Origin: Ostrinia nubilalis
Lineage: Eukaryota; Arthropoda; Insecta; Lepidoptera; Crambidae
Direction of reading: 5' to 3'
Assembly: GCF_963855985.1 (NCBI RefSeq)
Contig: NC_087106.1
Coordinates: 3,517,001 to 3,581,000 of the forward strand
Length of the DNA stretch: 64,000 nucleotides
Made by a program: the position numbers and the translations under genes
The notes under the pieces: generated by a model
Databases searched by the model: none
Told to the model about the DNA's origin: nothing
Seen by the model: the letters and a program-made list of their open reading frames with translations, nothing else
In this document: piece after piece, positions 47,901 through 55,863 of the stretch
Position numbering within the stretch: the stretch's first letter is position 1
Layout: each line of letters begins with the position of its first letter

Positions 47901-50900
47901 TTTTTAACCCAGAATAACATATAGGCTATAATTTATGATGATATGTGACAAATAAATTTCAATAAATAAATAAGACGTGTCTAAATAGCGCCATCTATCG
48001 TCATTGGTTAAAATCTACAGCTACTGTTTTTGAAGTTCGTAAATATTCATGCGGGGGAAGCCGTGAAACGCTATCTATCAACATGATATCAAACAACAGA
48101 TTATACGAACTAAGGGGAAAAAACGAGGTCCACGAGTACGAAGTCGCAGGCGGCCACTAGTAAACAATATCAGGAAGGATGCCAGGAACGCATTCTCTCA
48201 GCTGCTGACCTGTAACTGAAAATTATTACCTGTCATCATCATAATAGAGTTGATTATACAACTTGATCGAGCTAACTGCGCACGTACTATCGGCAACAGT
48301 GTTAACTGTTGCCAATAGTACGTGGCCATTGTCATCGTGGCCATTGCCATGTCGTCTCGTTCTATCGCAAAGAATCACCATTTGATGAGAGCGAGAGCAA
48401 AAACGGAAATGGATAGTTAACACTGTAGCTGTGTGTACCTCGATGGAATGCGACTCTACCCGCACACCTCTCCACGTTTGCCACGTCCGAACCAAAGCCA
48501 CAGAATAATAATAAGTACTACGTACAGAAGTTTTACTTCGCGAAGGTATTTAAAAAAATGTATGCTCAATGTCATTAACAATATGGTGTAATTTAGCCTG
48601 TCTCAAGAGTCAAGCACCATTTTGTTGACAAACGTCAGTGATCGGCACTGCGCCGAAGCTATAGGGCTGACTTCGGTAAAATGATGTGACGTGAGGTGCC
48701 AAACTGCGGAAAATGGCGGAGGAAATACATGATTTAGCATAAATTATCATGAATAATATTTACCTCTCAGTGTCTTGAGGCAACTTAAAAAAGTACATTC
48801 TGTGTTTTTATTATTATTTAGGCAGTTAAATACTGCACAGCATTTAGTACACCATTTTCTTTATTTTCTTCCATCATACACAAGAATACGCGTGCGTGAG
48901 TCAATGTTCGCTCGTATGTGAGGCCTTGTCGAATAGTATCCTGTAGGTGGGCCATCGTGCGTGTTTTGTTTTCGATGTAAACTCGCGGAGATTAACAGGC
49001 CTGCCAAAGCGTCGAAGTGACGTCACAGCCGCTAGGTGCGCAGTTAACTCGACCGGGTTGTAGCTGTAAACTATTACTTGTTATCATCACAATAGAGTTG
49101 ATTATAGTGCATCATTCTCAGCTGTACTGTAATAGTATTTTTTTTATTTTCAGGTACCACCTGAGGACTTTCCACGACGCGGCCACCACACACTACATTC
49201 GCTCGTCGCAGATGTTCCACAGCACGCTGTGTCATGCGCCCGCGCTGTTCCTGCTGTCCCGTAGCGACCCCGTAGGCGCTGAGAACAGCAATCGCAGCGT
49301 GCATGATAGCTGGGTCAACCTGGGCGTTAAGGTAACGTTAATGTTCCACGGGACGTTGTGCCTCGCGCTGTTCCTCCTACTGTCCCGTAGCGACCCCGTA
49401 TACATCGAGCGTAGCAATCGCAGCGTGCATAATAGCTGGGTCAACCTGGGCATCAAGGTAACACTAATGTTTCATGGGACGCACTAATGTCCCGTAATGA
49501 CCCCGTAGACGTTGGAAGCAGTAATCGCAGCGTGCACGATAGCTGGGTCAACCTGGGCGTCAAGGTAACACTAATGTTCCATGGGACGCACCAATGTCCC
49601 GTAATGACCCCGTAGACGTTGGAAGCAGTAATCGCAGCGTGCGTGATAGCTGGGTCAACCTGGGCGTTAAGGTAACGTTAATGTTCCACGGGACGTTGTG
49701 CCTCGCGCTGTTCCTCCTACTGTCCCGTAGCGACCCCGTAGGCGCAGAGAGCAGCAATCGCAGCGTGCATGATAGCTGGGTCAACCTGGGCGTTAAGGTA
49801 ACACTAATCTTCCATGGGACGCACTAATGTCCCGTAATGACCCCGTAGACGTTGGAAGCAGTAATCGCTGCGTGCGTGATAGCTGGGTCAACCTAGACGT
49901 TAAGGTAACACTGATGTTCCACAGTGACAGGATGCACTAATGTCCCGTAGCGACCCCGTAAGAGCCGAGCGTACTAATGGCAGCGTGTATCAACTTGGGC
50001 ATCAAGGTAACACTGATGTTCCACGGGATGCACGAATGTCCCGCGCTGTTTCTGCTGTCCCGTAGCGACCCCGTAGGCGCCGAGAGCAGTAACCGCAGCA
50101 TGCATGATAGCTGGGTCAACCTGGGCGTCAAGGTAACACTAATGATCCATGGGACGCACTAATGTCCCGTAATGACCCCGTAGACGTTGGAAGCCGTAAT
50201 CGCAGCGTGCACGATAGCTGGGTCAATCTGGGCGTCAAGGTTACTAATATTTCACGGGACGCTTTGTTAATACTGTCCCGTAGCGACCCCGTAGGCGCCG
50301 AGAGCAGCAATCGCAGCGTGCATGATAGCTGGGTCAACCTGGGCGTCAAGGTAACGTTAATGTTCCACGGGACGCACTAATGTCCCGTAATGACCCCGTA
50401 GACGTTGGAAGCAGTAATCACAGTGTGCGTGATAGCTGGGTCAACCTGGGCGTCAAGGTAACACTGATATTTCACAGGACGCTGTATTTCTGGTGTCCCG
50501 TAGCGACCCCGTAGGCGCCGAGAGCAGCAATCTCAGCGTGCATGATAGCTGGGTCAACCTGGGCGTCAAGGTAACACTGATGTTCCACAGGACGCACTAA
50601 TGTCCCGTAGCGACCCCGTAAGAGCCGAGCGTACTAATCGCAGCGTGTATCAACTTGGGCATCAAGGTAACACTGATGTTCCACGGGACGCACGAATGTC
50701 CCGCGCTGTTCCTCCTACTGTCCCATAGCGATCCCGTATACATTGAGTGTAGTAATCGCAGCGTGCAAGATAGCTGGGCGTCAGGGTAACACTAATGTTC
50801 CACGGGATTCTGGGTCTCGCGCCCGCGCTGTTACAGTTGTCCCGTAGCAACCTCGTAATGATTTCGTTCGTTCGGTTAAGCCGAAAGATGTCCACTGCTG

Positions 50901-51400
50901 GACAAAGGCCTCCCCAAAGTTTTCCACAAACTCCGGTCCTGCGCCGCCCGCATCCAGGCTCTTCCCGCGACATTTACCAGATCATCGGTCTATCTTGTGT
51001 GGGGCCTGCCCACACTACGTCTTCCGGCTCGTGGTCGCCACTAGAGAACTTTTCTACCCCAGCGGCCATCAGCTCTACGAGCTATGTGCCCTGCCCACTG
51101 CCACTTGATTCTAGCGATTCTGCGGGCTATGTCAGTCACTTTGGTTCTCCTGCGGTCCGTAACGATTTATGACATTTTTATTAGAACTTTTATTACCAAA
51201 ATTACATAACTTACAGATTTATTGATTATAATATTCTAAAAGTATTATTCTTCCCACAGTGCACATGGAAATGCTGGGACCGTTCACCCCACGTCCAACA
51301 CTACAACTACCACAAGAAGGAATACGTGGAAGCCCTTTACAACCATCTCCACGCCTACGGTCTACTCTCGCAGCCGGAGAAGATGCGCCAGAGGTTATAA
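29972..51400 (+). CDS. DUF829/TMEM53-like alpha/beta-hydrolase-fold protein, copy A, complete
   Basis: Seven coding exons: 29972-30043, 41751-41890, 42464-42629, 43535-43665, 45785-45922, 49154-49331 and 51260-51400. They total 966 nt and encode 321 residues. Exon phases and lengths (166, 138, 178) equal those of copy B. Hydrolase-like features: nucleophile elbow GFSVGGY (Ser151), SRSDPV (Asp254) and SPHVQHY (His286/289), as in TMEM53 (DUF829) proteins. Residues 1-40 contain Arg/Lys and Ser but no Asp/Glu, consistent with a mitochondrial presequence rather than the nuclear-envelope form; this is inference. Exon 1 is assigned by phase and similarity of position to copy B exon 1 across an 11.7-kb intron. 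Intron 6 carries 13 partial copies of exon 6. The true substrate of the family is not known to me. Confidence 0.93.
30870..31204 (+). mobile_element. LTR remnant followed by a tRNA-Ser-type primer-binding site
   Basis: TGGCGCAGTCGGTAGGAT at 31187-31204 is the PBS used by 17.6/297-like gypsy elements (complementary to tRNA-Ser). Upstream lies an LTR-like segment starting near TGTGTTACGTACGCC, with an AATAAA at 31139-31144. The leader continues to about 31400. No gag or pol frame follows, so only the 5' end remains. In intron 1 of copy A. Confidence 0.75.
31870..33110. repeat. Scattered palindromic GTATAGTTTGGAG units
   Basis: Related inverted words recur, such as CGTACTGATCGTGTATAGTT near 31926, TCCAAACTATAC near 31970, and GCGTATGCGTACTGGTCGTG with GTATAGTTTGGAG near 32988-33015. 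They look like fragments of one foldback element. The boundaries are unclear. Confidence 0.45.
32343..32625 (+). mobile_element. tRNA-derived SINE
   Basis: The head has pol III A-box-like TAGTGGTTCGAAACGG and B box GGTTCGATTCC, followed by the common lepidopteran SINE body (ATAGTACAAGCTTTGCTTAG, GTCCAGGGATATTTATTTTT). The acceptor arms do not pair, so it is not a functional tRNA gene. Confidence 0.82.
33645..33740 (-). mobile_element. LINE 3'-end fragment
   Basis: AAAATCTTTATTGCACACAC, then ACAACAGGCGAACTTAATTC and CATTCTCTACCAGCTAA resemble the reversed 3' UTR of a widespread lepidopteran non-LTR element. No coding part remains. Confidence 0.55.
34001..34046. repeat. Perfect 20-bp inverted repeat with 6-base loop
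   Basis: AGGCAGCGTCCTTTAAGCAT at 34001-34020 is exactly complementary to ATGCTTAAAGGACGCTGCCT at 34027-34046; the loop is ACCTAC. It stands alone in intron 1 of copy A, with no recognised element around it. Confidence 0.9.
34371..34675 (+). mobile_element. 3' end of an RTE-type LINE reverse transcriptase
   Basis: Plus-strand frame ends WRPRTGRRSVGRPPTRWTDD, WIRAAQDRALWKTLEEAF and VQQWTSFG then TGA (34649-34651), the typical C-terminus of insect RTE-clade endonuclease/RT proteins. The tail is repeated AACGAACGA. The element is 5'-truncated. Confidence 0.85.
37205..37262 (+). mobile_element. Short 3' fragment of the same RTE LINE
   Basis: GAGGCCTTTGTCCAGCAGTG, then GACGTCATTTGGCTGAAACG and the AACGAACGA tail duplicate the last about 55 bp of the element at 34371-34675. 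Confidence 0.8.
38474..38592. mobile_element. MITE with GGCTGAGTTGCACC ends, copy 1
   Basis: Starts GGCTGAGTTGCACCACCAAA and ends ATTGTGCAACCCAGCC, imperfect inverted ends. The family also has copy 2 at 62666-62762, which shows clear TTA target duplications. Confidence 0.75.
38621..39943. mobile_element. Decayed pogo/Tigger-like DNA transposon, 1.3 kb
   Basis: Inverted ends GGGTAAACCACCCAATTATT and the matching right end AATGATTGGGTGGTTTACCC are flanked by TA, the Tc1/mariner/pogo target. On the minus strand at about 39120-39195 a fragment reads KTGPFTVLTDEEEQLFVDWI, like the HTH region preceding pogo/Tigger transposase. Further GGCAC/TTGGCA words lie inside both ends. No intact transposase remains. 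Confidence 0.75.
40592..40790 (-). mobile_element. Helitron-like repeat, reversed
   Basis: Reads ACTAGCTGTGCTCGCGTGAA at the left and CTGAGATTAGCGCGTTCAAG at the right, the reverse complement of the family at 46932-47171, with the CTAG terminus preserved. Confidence 0.75.
41420..41600 (+). mobile_element. tRNA-derived SINE just upstream of exon 2 of copy A
   Basis: A-box-like TAGCCCAACGGTGAAGTGG and B box GGTTCGAATCC, then the body TATTGTGGTGAGCCCACTCG and ACGAGGGGCTAACGGGACTA. A minus-strand relative lies at 63305-63482. It ends about 150 bp before the splice acceptor. Confidence 0.8.
43860..44015 (+). mobile_element. Jockey-type LINE 3' UTR fragment
   Basis: Contains TCTGGAAGAGATCGCTTCAT, AGCGATAAGACCGCCTAGTT and GGTGTGCAATAAAGTGTATT, the conserved 3' end of a common lepidopteran non-LTR element with its AATAAA signal. 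Confidence 0.7.
44100..44253 (-). mobile_element. tRNA-derived SINE, minus strand
   Basis: On the minus strand the head reads GGCCGTTTGGTGTAGTGGTT, then CCCGGGTTCGATTCCCGG, with pol III A and B boxes and an A/T-rich tail. The ends of the tRNA-like part do not form an acceptor stem. Confidence 0.78.
44259..44491. mobile_element. MITE with GACCCAGAACACAC ends
   Basis: GACCCAGAACACACGGTGAA and the right end CACTGCGTGTTCTGGGTA are inverted, with CGCAACTGCAACGAAAC/GTTTCGTTGCAGTCGC just inside. Flanked by TAA on both sides, so Harbinger-like. Confidence 0.83.
44690..44850. mobile_element. MITE of the TCGGCCGATAGTT family, copy 1 (diverged)
   Basis: AGTCGGCCGATAGTTGGGCC and AACTATCGGCCAACTAAAAG mark the inverted ends. 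Related to elements at 60379-60537, 60660-60834 and 62975-63149. Confidence 0.7.
44876..45668. mobile_element. MITE with GGCTAAGAACTCA ends, interrupted by a hAT MITE
   Basis: Left end GGCTAAGAACTCACGGCGCG with ATTTTCACCCGCGCCCG mirrors the right end CGGGCGCGGGTGAAAATCGC with GCCATGAGTTCTTAGCC. The inner 45084-45575 is a younger insertion. Removing it leaves an element of about 300 bp. Confidence 0.85.
45084..45575. mobile_element. Nested hAT-type MITE, 492 bp
   Basis: Ends CAGTGTTGCCAG and CTGGCAACACTG are flanked by a perfect 8-bp duplication ATTAGTTT (45076-45083, 45576-45583). The interior repeats AGGTTACTTTT several times and contains a run of about 20 C near 45473. Confidence 0.92.
45950..46085. 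repeat. Interspersed repeat, copy 1 (CTCCGAAAAAC family)
   Basis: GGGTTACTCCGAAAAACATT, ATCCGAAGTTTCGAATGTTG and CTCTCACGTAAAGCGAGATG recur at 53040-53155 with few changes. The right side ends GATTCGGAGTAGCC, possibly an inverted end to GGGTTACTCCG. Begins 28 bp after exon 5 of copy A. Confidence 0.7.
46100..46310 (-). mobile_element. LINE 3'-end fragment with an AATCA-repeat tail
   Basis: AATCAAATCAAATCAAAAAT, then TATTTTATTCAATTTAGACC and AAGTGCTGAGAAGAAACGCC resemble the reversed 3' end of a common lepidopteran non-LTR element whose coding tail reads through GGCGTTTCTTCTCAGC. Confidence 0.65.
46932..47171 (+). mobile_element. Helitron-like repeat, forward copy
   Basis: Starts TCTATACTAATATTATTAAG, contains GAACGCGCTAATCTCAGGAA and ends GTACGAAGTCGCGGGCACAG then CTAG|TT. 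Same family as 26245-26500 and 40592-40790. Confidence 0.78.
47500..48165 (+). mobile_element. Lep1-like element interrupted by a hAT MITE
   Basis: Begins CTAATATTATAAATGCGAAA with TTACTCTTTCACGCAAAAAC, and ends near GAGTACGAAGTCGCAGGCGG then CCACTAG|T. The insertion at 47608-47884 splits it. The middle portion (47960-48120) is diverged. Confidence 0.65.
47608..47884. mobile_element. hAT MITE, 277 bp
   Basis: Ends CAGTGTTTTTCAACC and GGTTGAAAAACACTG are perfect inverted repeats flanked by a perfect CTTTACAG duplication (47600-47607, 47885-47892). Internal GGGTCGCGACCCCCTGGCGG is typical of this hAT group. Confidence 0.93.
48290..48430. mobile_element. Short MITE-like element (family copy 2)
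   Basis: Inverted words ACAGTGTTAACT and AGTTAACACTGT bracket TCTCGTTCTATCGCAAAGAA and ATTTGATGAGAGCGAGAGC, matching the element at 10553-10705. Confidence 0.65.
48500..49003. mobile_element. Repeat element with 8-bp target duplication, copy 2
   Basis: Near-identical to 17431-17945 apart from an 11-bp deletion and scattered changes. Flanks CCAAAGCC (48492-48499) and CCAAAGCG (49004-49011) are a target duplication with one mismatch. It sits 150 bp upstream of exon 6 of copy A. Confidence 0.85.
49332..50830 (+). repeat. Array of about 13 partial copies of exon 6 of TMEM53-like A, with donors
   Basis: After the functional exon 6, units of about 95-140 bp repeat the exon end DSWVNLGVK and the donor AAG|GTAAC. 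Copies end near 49455, 49564, 49672, 49797, 49903, 50006, 50131, 50239, 50350, 50457, 50570, 50666 and 50787. Two classes occur: long units with SRSDPVGAESSNRS and short 107-bp units with SRNDPVDVGSSNRS. None keeps the first 100 bases of the exon or an acceptor. Intron words AATGTTCCA(C/T)GGGACG lie in every unit. Confidence 0.93.
50858..51175 (-). mobile_element. RTE LINE 3' fragment, minus strand
   Basis: TCGTTCGTTCGG tail, then GTCCACTGCTGGACAAAGGC, ACGTCTTCCGGCTCGTGGTC and CTACGAGCTATGTGCCCTGC. This is the reverse complement of the C-terminal coding region seen at 34371-34675. It abuts the end of the exon-6 array, 85 bp before the last exon of copy A. Confidence 0.82.
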
Positions 51401-51439
51401 TAACACTGCCTTGAAGCTACGTAATGTAGTATAGAAGCC

Positions 51440-51895
51440 GTACACCCGCGGAGTTTATTATGAATCTTAGCAACCGATTGCTAATAGGGAATATGCAAGG
51501 TTTTTTTACACGTTTCAGTAGCTTGGCATTATCAAATCAATCAGTGCTTTTCTATAACAAAAATTTCAAAAGAGATCTCATGACGTCATTGGTCATGTTA
51601 GAACGACACGCAGAGTGTCACAAGTTACTATGGGCGGGTGACATTTGACGTCACGCTCAGCTATTTCAAACACTTGTAACTTTTTTGTTTCTAGTCCGAT
51701 TTCAATACTAGTTTTTCAGAAATTCTATGATTTAACTAAAGTGTTTATTTATACATAATTTATTAACTTTTAAAATCGATGCATATTCCCTATTGAATGC
51801 AACGCGTATGCTACGCCAATCAATTATAGATGGCGCTAGTTTTCATACATTTTTCGCAGTCACATGCTAAGATTCGTAATAACCCCGCCGTATTC
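51440..51895. mobile_element. MITE or foldback element in the 3' region of copy A
   Basis: GCGGAGTTTATTATGAATCT then TAGCAACCGA is mirrored by ATGCTAAGATTCGTAATAAC then CCCGCCG. Inner words AGGGAATATGCA and TGCATATTCCCT are also inverted. Target duplication was not resolved. Confidence 0.65.
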
Positions 51896-54800
51896 CTAAG
51901 TTTCTCTATGGTTTGCTTAGCGTAAGAATCCTCAAGGAAATCTTTGTATTCTTATACGAAAGTTAATGGAAGAAAAGGTTGACCTTTCCTTGTGATTGTG
52001 ATTATCAGTTTTGTGTGGTGTGCACTAAGGATTATTTTTGAACAAAGTAATATTTTTGATGCGGGGTTTCTGGATATAATGGAACATAAACTGCCCCGTC
52101 GCATTCGAAAGGTTCTGAGACTCTCACAAGAGTTGATCTGTCAAAATTATTTGAATTTTAAGTTGAGAGCCTAATCTTGAGAGTTTATTGGATGAAATCG
52201 AGGCAATGTTTCAGAATATGGGTTTATGATGAACCTCCAACTGTTCAAAAAACAATGAAAACCTACTTGATGGAAAAATATGTTGCATAAACAATGGCTG
52301 CGAAATCAATTCGATTTGCCAGTTGAGCAAAGCTTGCTTTTAAATAACGAACAAAAGATATCGAAACCAAAATTACCCAAATTATAATGTTTGTGTGGCT
52401 AATCGAGTAACTTTATATTTTTATGGAGCTAAACGTTGTGTTCCATCAGTGTACTCTCTTAAAACAGCCATGGTAATATTTCTTCTCTAGTAATATTGCT
52501 TATGACGTCGACTTTCAATATCGCTGCTAGCGAATTTTTATTGAATGCTAAAGCGATAAAATGTATAACTCGAGAAAACAAATACATTCGAAGTTATACC
52601 GTTGGGAATAATTATGCAATATTACTAACATAATAAAACTAGAAAAACTTTATTCTGAACATTAGTAATAAACAGTTTAGAAAACTATTTTTAAAATTTG
52701 GCACTTATTAAGATTTTTATTACGGACGCAGACTTATAAACGAGAGATCGTAGTTGATTTGATGTGACTGAAAATAAGGTGTCTTAAATATGGCAGGTAA
52801 ATTTAAAATTATATTGTTTCTTATATTTTGGGAGGAAATTGTATTATTTGTCACTAGTGCAGCAGCATTAGTCTTATAGTTCCTATTTTGGATTTTATAG
52901 AAAACAAATTCTTATGGCATGCATCGTCACTTCGTCACTGAGCGTGCCTCATAAAATTAATATTATGGGACTGCGCAAACGTAGAAACTTTTCCACGCCA
53001 TCATAGGGAACCGAGTTATATGGTGTCAAGTGGAAGCAACTACGGGGTTACTCCGAAAAACGTTATCCGAAGTTTCGAATGTTGCTATCCCTCTCACGCA
53101 AAGCGAGATGCCAGTATGAGTGACAGTGACAAATAGACCCGAAACTACGAAGCACTGCTGGACACAAAAAATGTCAACGTCTGTTGATTATATGAAAATG
53201 AAATATTCACTATTAGCTTGTATATCACAAGACACAAGTGTCTATTTGCGCAGCCTCTATCAATTCGTGGAACTAAAATACATTATGTAAATTCAACCTA
53301 TTTACTTATTATTTGTAACGATTTACAAGACAATGAGCATTGTTATTTAAATTATATTTCACTGCACGTGTATTTGTGTCGGTTTAGATGCAATAAGAAT
53401 AAATTAAGACTTGATTAGAATTAGCCGCACTTTATTTAGTCAAAATTTTTAAAACTGCCCTTGGCGTTTTTTCTAACTTTTGTTTTATTTGGCATCGTAT
53501 TAAGGAATTGATAAATTAATGCAAACATTATTCTACACAAATAAGCACACTAGACTTCACATTTGATCTTAATATCGCTCTTATTTTTAGCGAAATAAGA
53601 TCTACTCTTAAGTGCAACTTTTAGGCTTGATATTATGTGTGAGTGAGAAAATGTAGGTAAGGCAGCGGTTTGTATATTTTTTATGATAAATTGAAAAATC
53701 ATGGAAAGGCGCAAATCAATATGGCGGTTGTTTCAAGACAATGAATATTGTACGAACGAACCGCTGGCGGGTCGATCCAATAGATTTTTATGTTTATATC
53801 GGCGTGGACTATACGTAAACTAGTATTTTGTTAAGTATACAATATTCGGATGCGACATTGTAAGCGACATAAATTAATATTTTAAGACTAAATGGCTAAG
53901 GTTAAACTGAAGGAAACGACCGAATTGACTGTCAATTTAATGTAAAATTCAAAGACTTGGTAGGTATTAGGCGAATATTCGTATACAAATTGTCATCGAA
54001 AGAAATGGTTTGTGCAACAACTTATGGCGAAGATGGGTATAATAATATTTTAATTATAAGATACTTTTATATTTAGTTAACATTTATATACGCACTATGA
54101 GTTAGTTTAATAAATACATTTTTGTAAAATCATAAAATGTGTTCTTATTGAGGACGTGGAGAATATTTTTTTATTTCATTTTTATAGGTTTTCGGACATT
54201 TCCATCTAGTACAAAACTAAGCAGTTCTTTATCATATTTCCATATAATTGACATACAAAGAGCCCGTTTAATCCAAGTATCCTCAAGTAGTGACCCCTGG
54301 AGGGAGTATCATGCATGAATGTCATCTATCCTTCTGATATACATACTCGTACTTGGCATAATGAATGTCACTTCATGTGCATCAAAATTAATTTTGATCA
54401 ATTTTATTAATTGAAACGTAACTTTACAGGGTTAATTTTATTGTTTTTTTTTGTAGTGTCTACTATTACCGTGACTATACAGTACATTACATAGACAATA
54501 TTTTACTTGAAGAGCAGAAAAATTGGACGCTGTGAGGAATTCATTCCATTAATTCTAGCCTAATATGACCTCATTCCGCGCAACCACATGAGCAGACTTA
54601 TCAATAAAGCTCATCTACCACTGGGAGCGATAACATACAAAGATAGCATAGTAACAGAACCTACGTCAGCGATATTAACAAAAAAACTGAGTGGTGCTTT
54701 GTAAAAAATGCTAATTCGGGTCAAAGTTAAATGAACGAAAACTGAAAGGAATAAAACTAGTAGGTATTTTTCTTTTAATCTACTTGATAAGATTTAAATA

Positions 54801-55060
54801 AATAAAACGTCAAGTGGCTTACTTTACGAGTACTATATCGTCAGAAAATTAACCACAATAGCACTAACTTTAAGGTGCATTATCCCATGCCCTGATTTTG
54901 CATATCTCCAGCACCTACCTACATAAAAAGCAAGGTCGTTTGAAGCTTCCCGCTCATATACAAAGGTCATTGTAGCCGCAATCGATCTAACAGTTGAATG
55001 ACCCGCCGCCCCCATATGATGTCATATCGCGGTCGGTGGATGCCGGCCGGCTTACCAATA
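51896..55060. other. Intergenic region between the TMEM53-like paralogues
   Basis: AT-rich, with candidate AATAAA at 52632 and 54110 for copy A transcripts. The second copy of the CTCCGAAAAAC repeat lies at 53040-53155. Otherwise I see no gene or defined element. Confidence 0.55.
53040..53155. repeat. Interspersed repeat, copy 2 (CTCCGAAAAAC family)
   Basis: GGGTTACTCCGAAAAACGTT, ATCCGAAGTTTCGAATGTTG and CTCTCACGCAAAGCGAGATG match 45950-46085 closely. Confidence 0.7.
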
Positions 55061-55069
55061 AACACAGTC

Positions 55070-55252
55070 AGTTTATTCTTGTAAAACACACAGAACGCGC
55101 GTGTTCATTTTAGTTTGTTTTCGTCAATTTAACAACTATCTATTGTGTGTTAAATTATGTATGACCTCAATGGCTCAGCTAAATGCTAATGGTTGATTTG
55201 TATACATGTATGTTTGAAAAGATGCATACATTACGGACCGGGACACTTGAAT
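55070..55252 (+). other. Predicted 5' untranslated exon of TMEM53-like B
   Basis: A donor TTGAAT|GTGAGTACC at 55253 and an acceptor TAATTCTAG at 55841-55849 would place the ATG 14 bp into the next exon, as in copy A. ACACAGTCAGTTTATT near 55062 resembles an arthropod TCAGT initiator. The left limit is inferred. Confidence 0.5.
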
Positions 55253-55863
55253 GTGAGTACCTATTTATGTTGTCATTAATAATTTTATTGTTTAAAAACT
55301 ACCTACCTTTCCATTGCTTTTTATTAGACTATGTGCGTGCTTAATACGTATGTGAATCGAGTTTCCTATTTTAAAAAATACCGGGTGTCGAGTTTAAAAT
55401 GACTATAAAAGTTTCAAAAACTTTTTCTCCATTCATTGCTTATTGCTAGTTCTGTCGACTACCTATAATTAAATTAAAATGAGGACCTCTATGGGTGGTC
55501 TTCTTTCAATTGTTGCTACCGACCAATCGATCGCATAAATGATGTTAATGAATCTTAACGATAGGAATGAATATCTGTAGCACTTATCTACGCACTTAGA
55601 TATGACCTAAAACTACAGGTAGGTACATCATTCTTATTAAACTTAAAAAAGCATGAAATTGCCACAAGTGGTAATTGAACCCACGAATTGCAGATACAAT
55701 CAGACAGGCGCGTAGGCGCCCAACAAGCGAAAGGTCGTAGGATAAATTCCCAACTGCGGCAATCCGATATTTTCGAGTTAAAAAATAATAATTTGAGATA
55801 ATATTTTTTAAAATAATGACTATACTTACCTAATTTTATTTAATTCTAGGATTATCTGCAATA

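Noticed and set aside
49332..50830. CRISPR-like or satellite array
   Set aside because: Units are contiguous exon-derived sequence without unique spacers, lie in a eukaryotic intron and match the adjacent coding exon.
51992..53418. Small plus-strand frames in the intergenic region
   Set aside because: No similarity, no splice context and composition like the surrounding AT-rich DNA.
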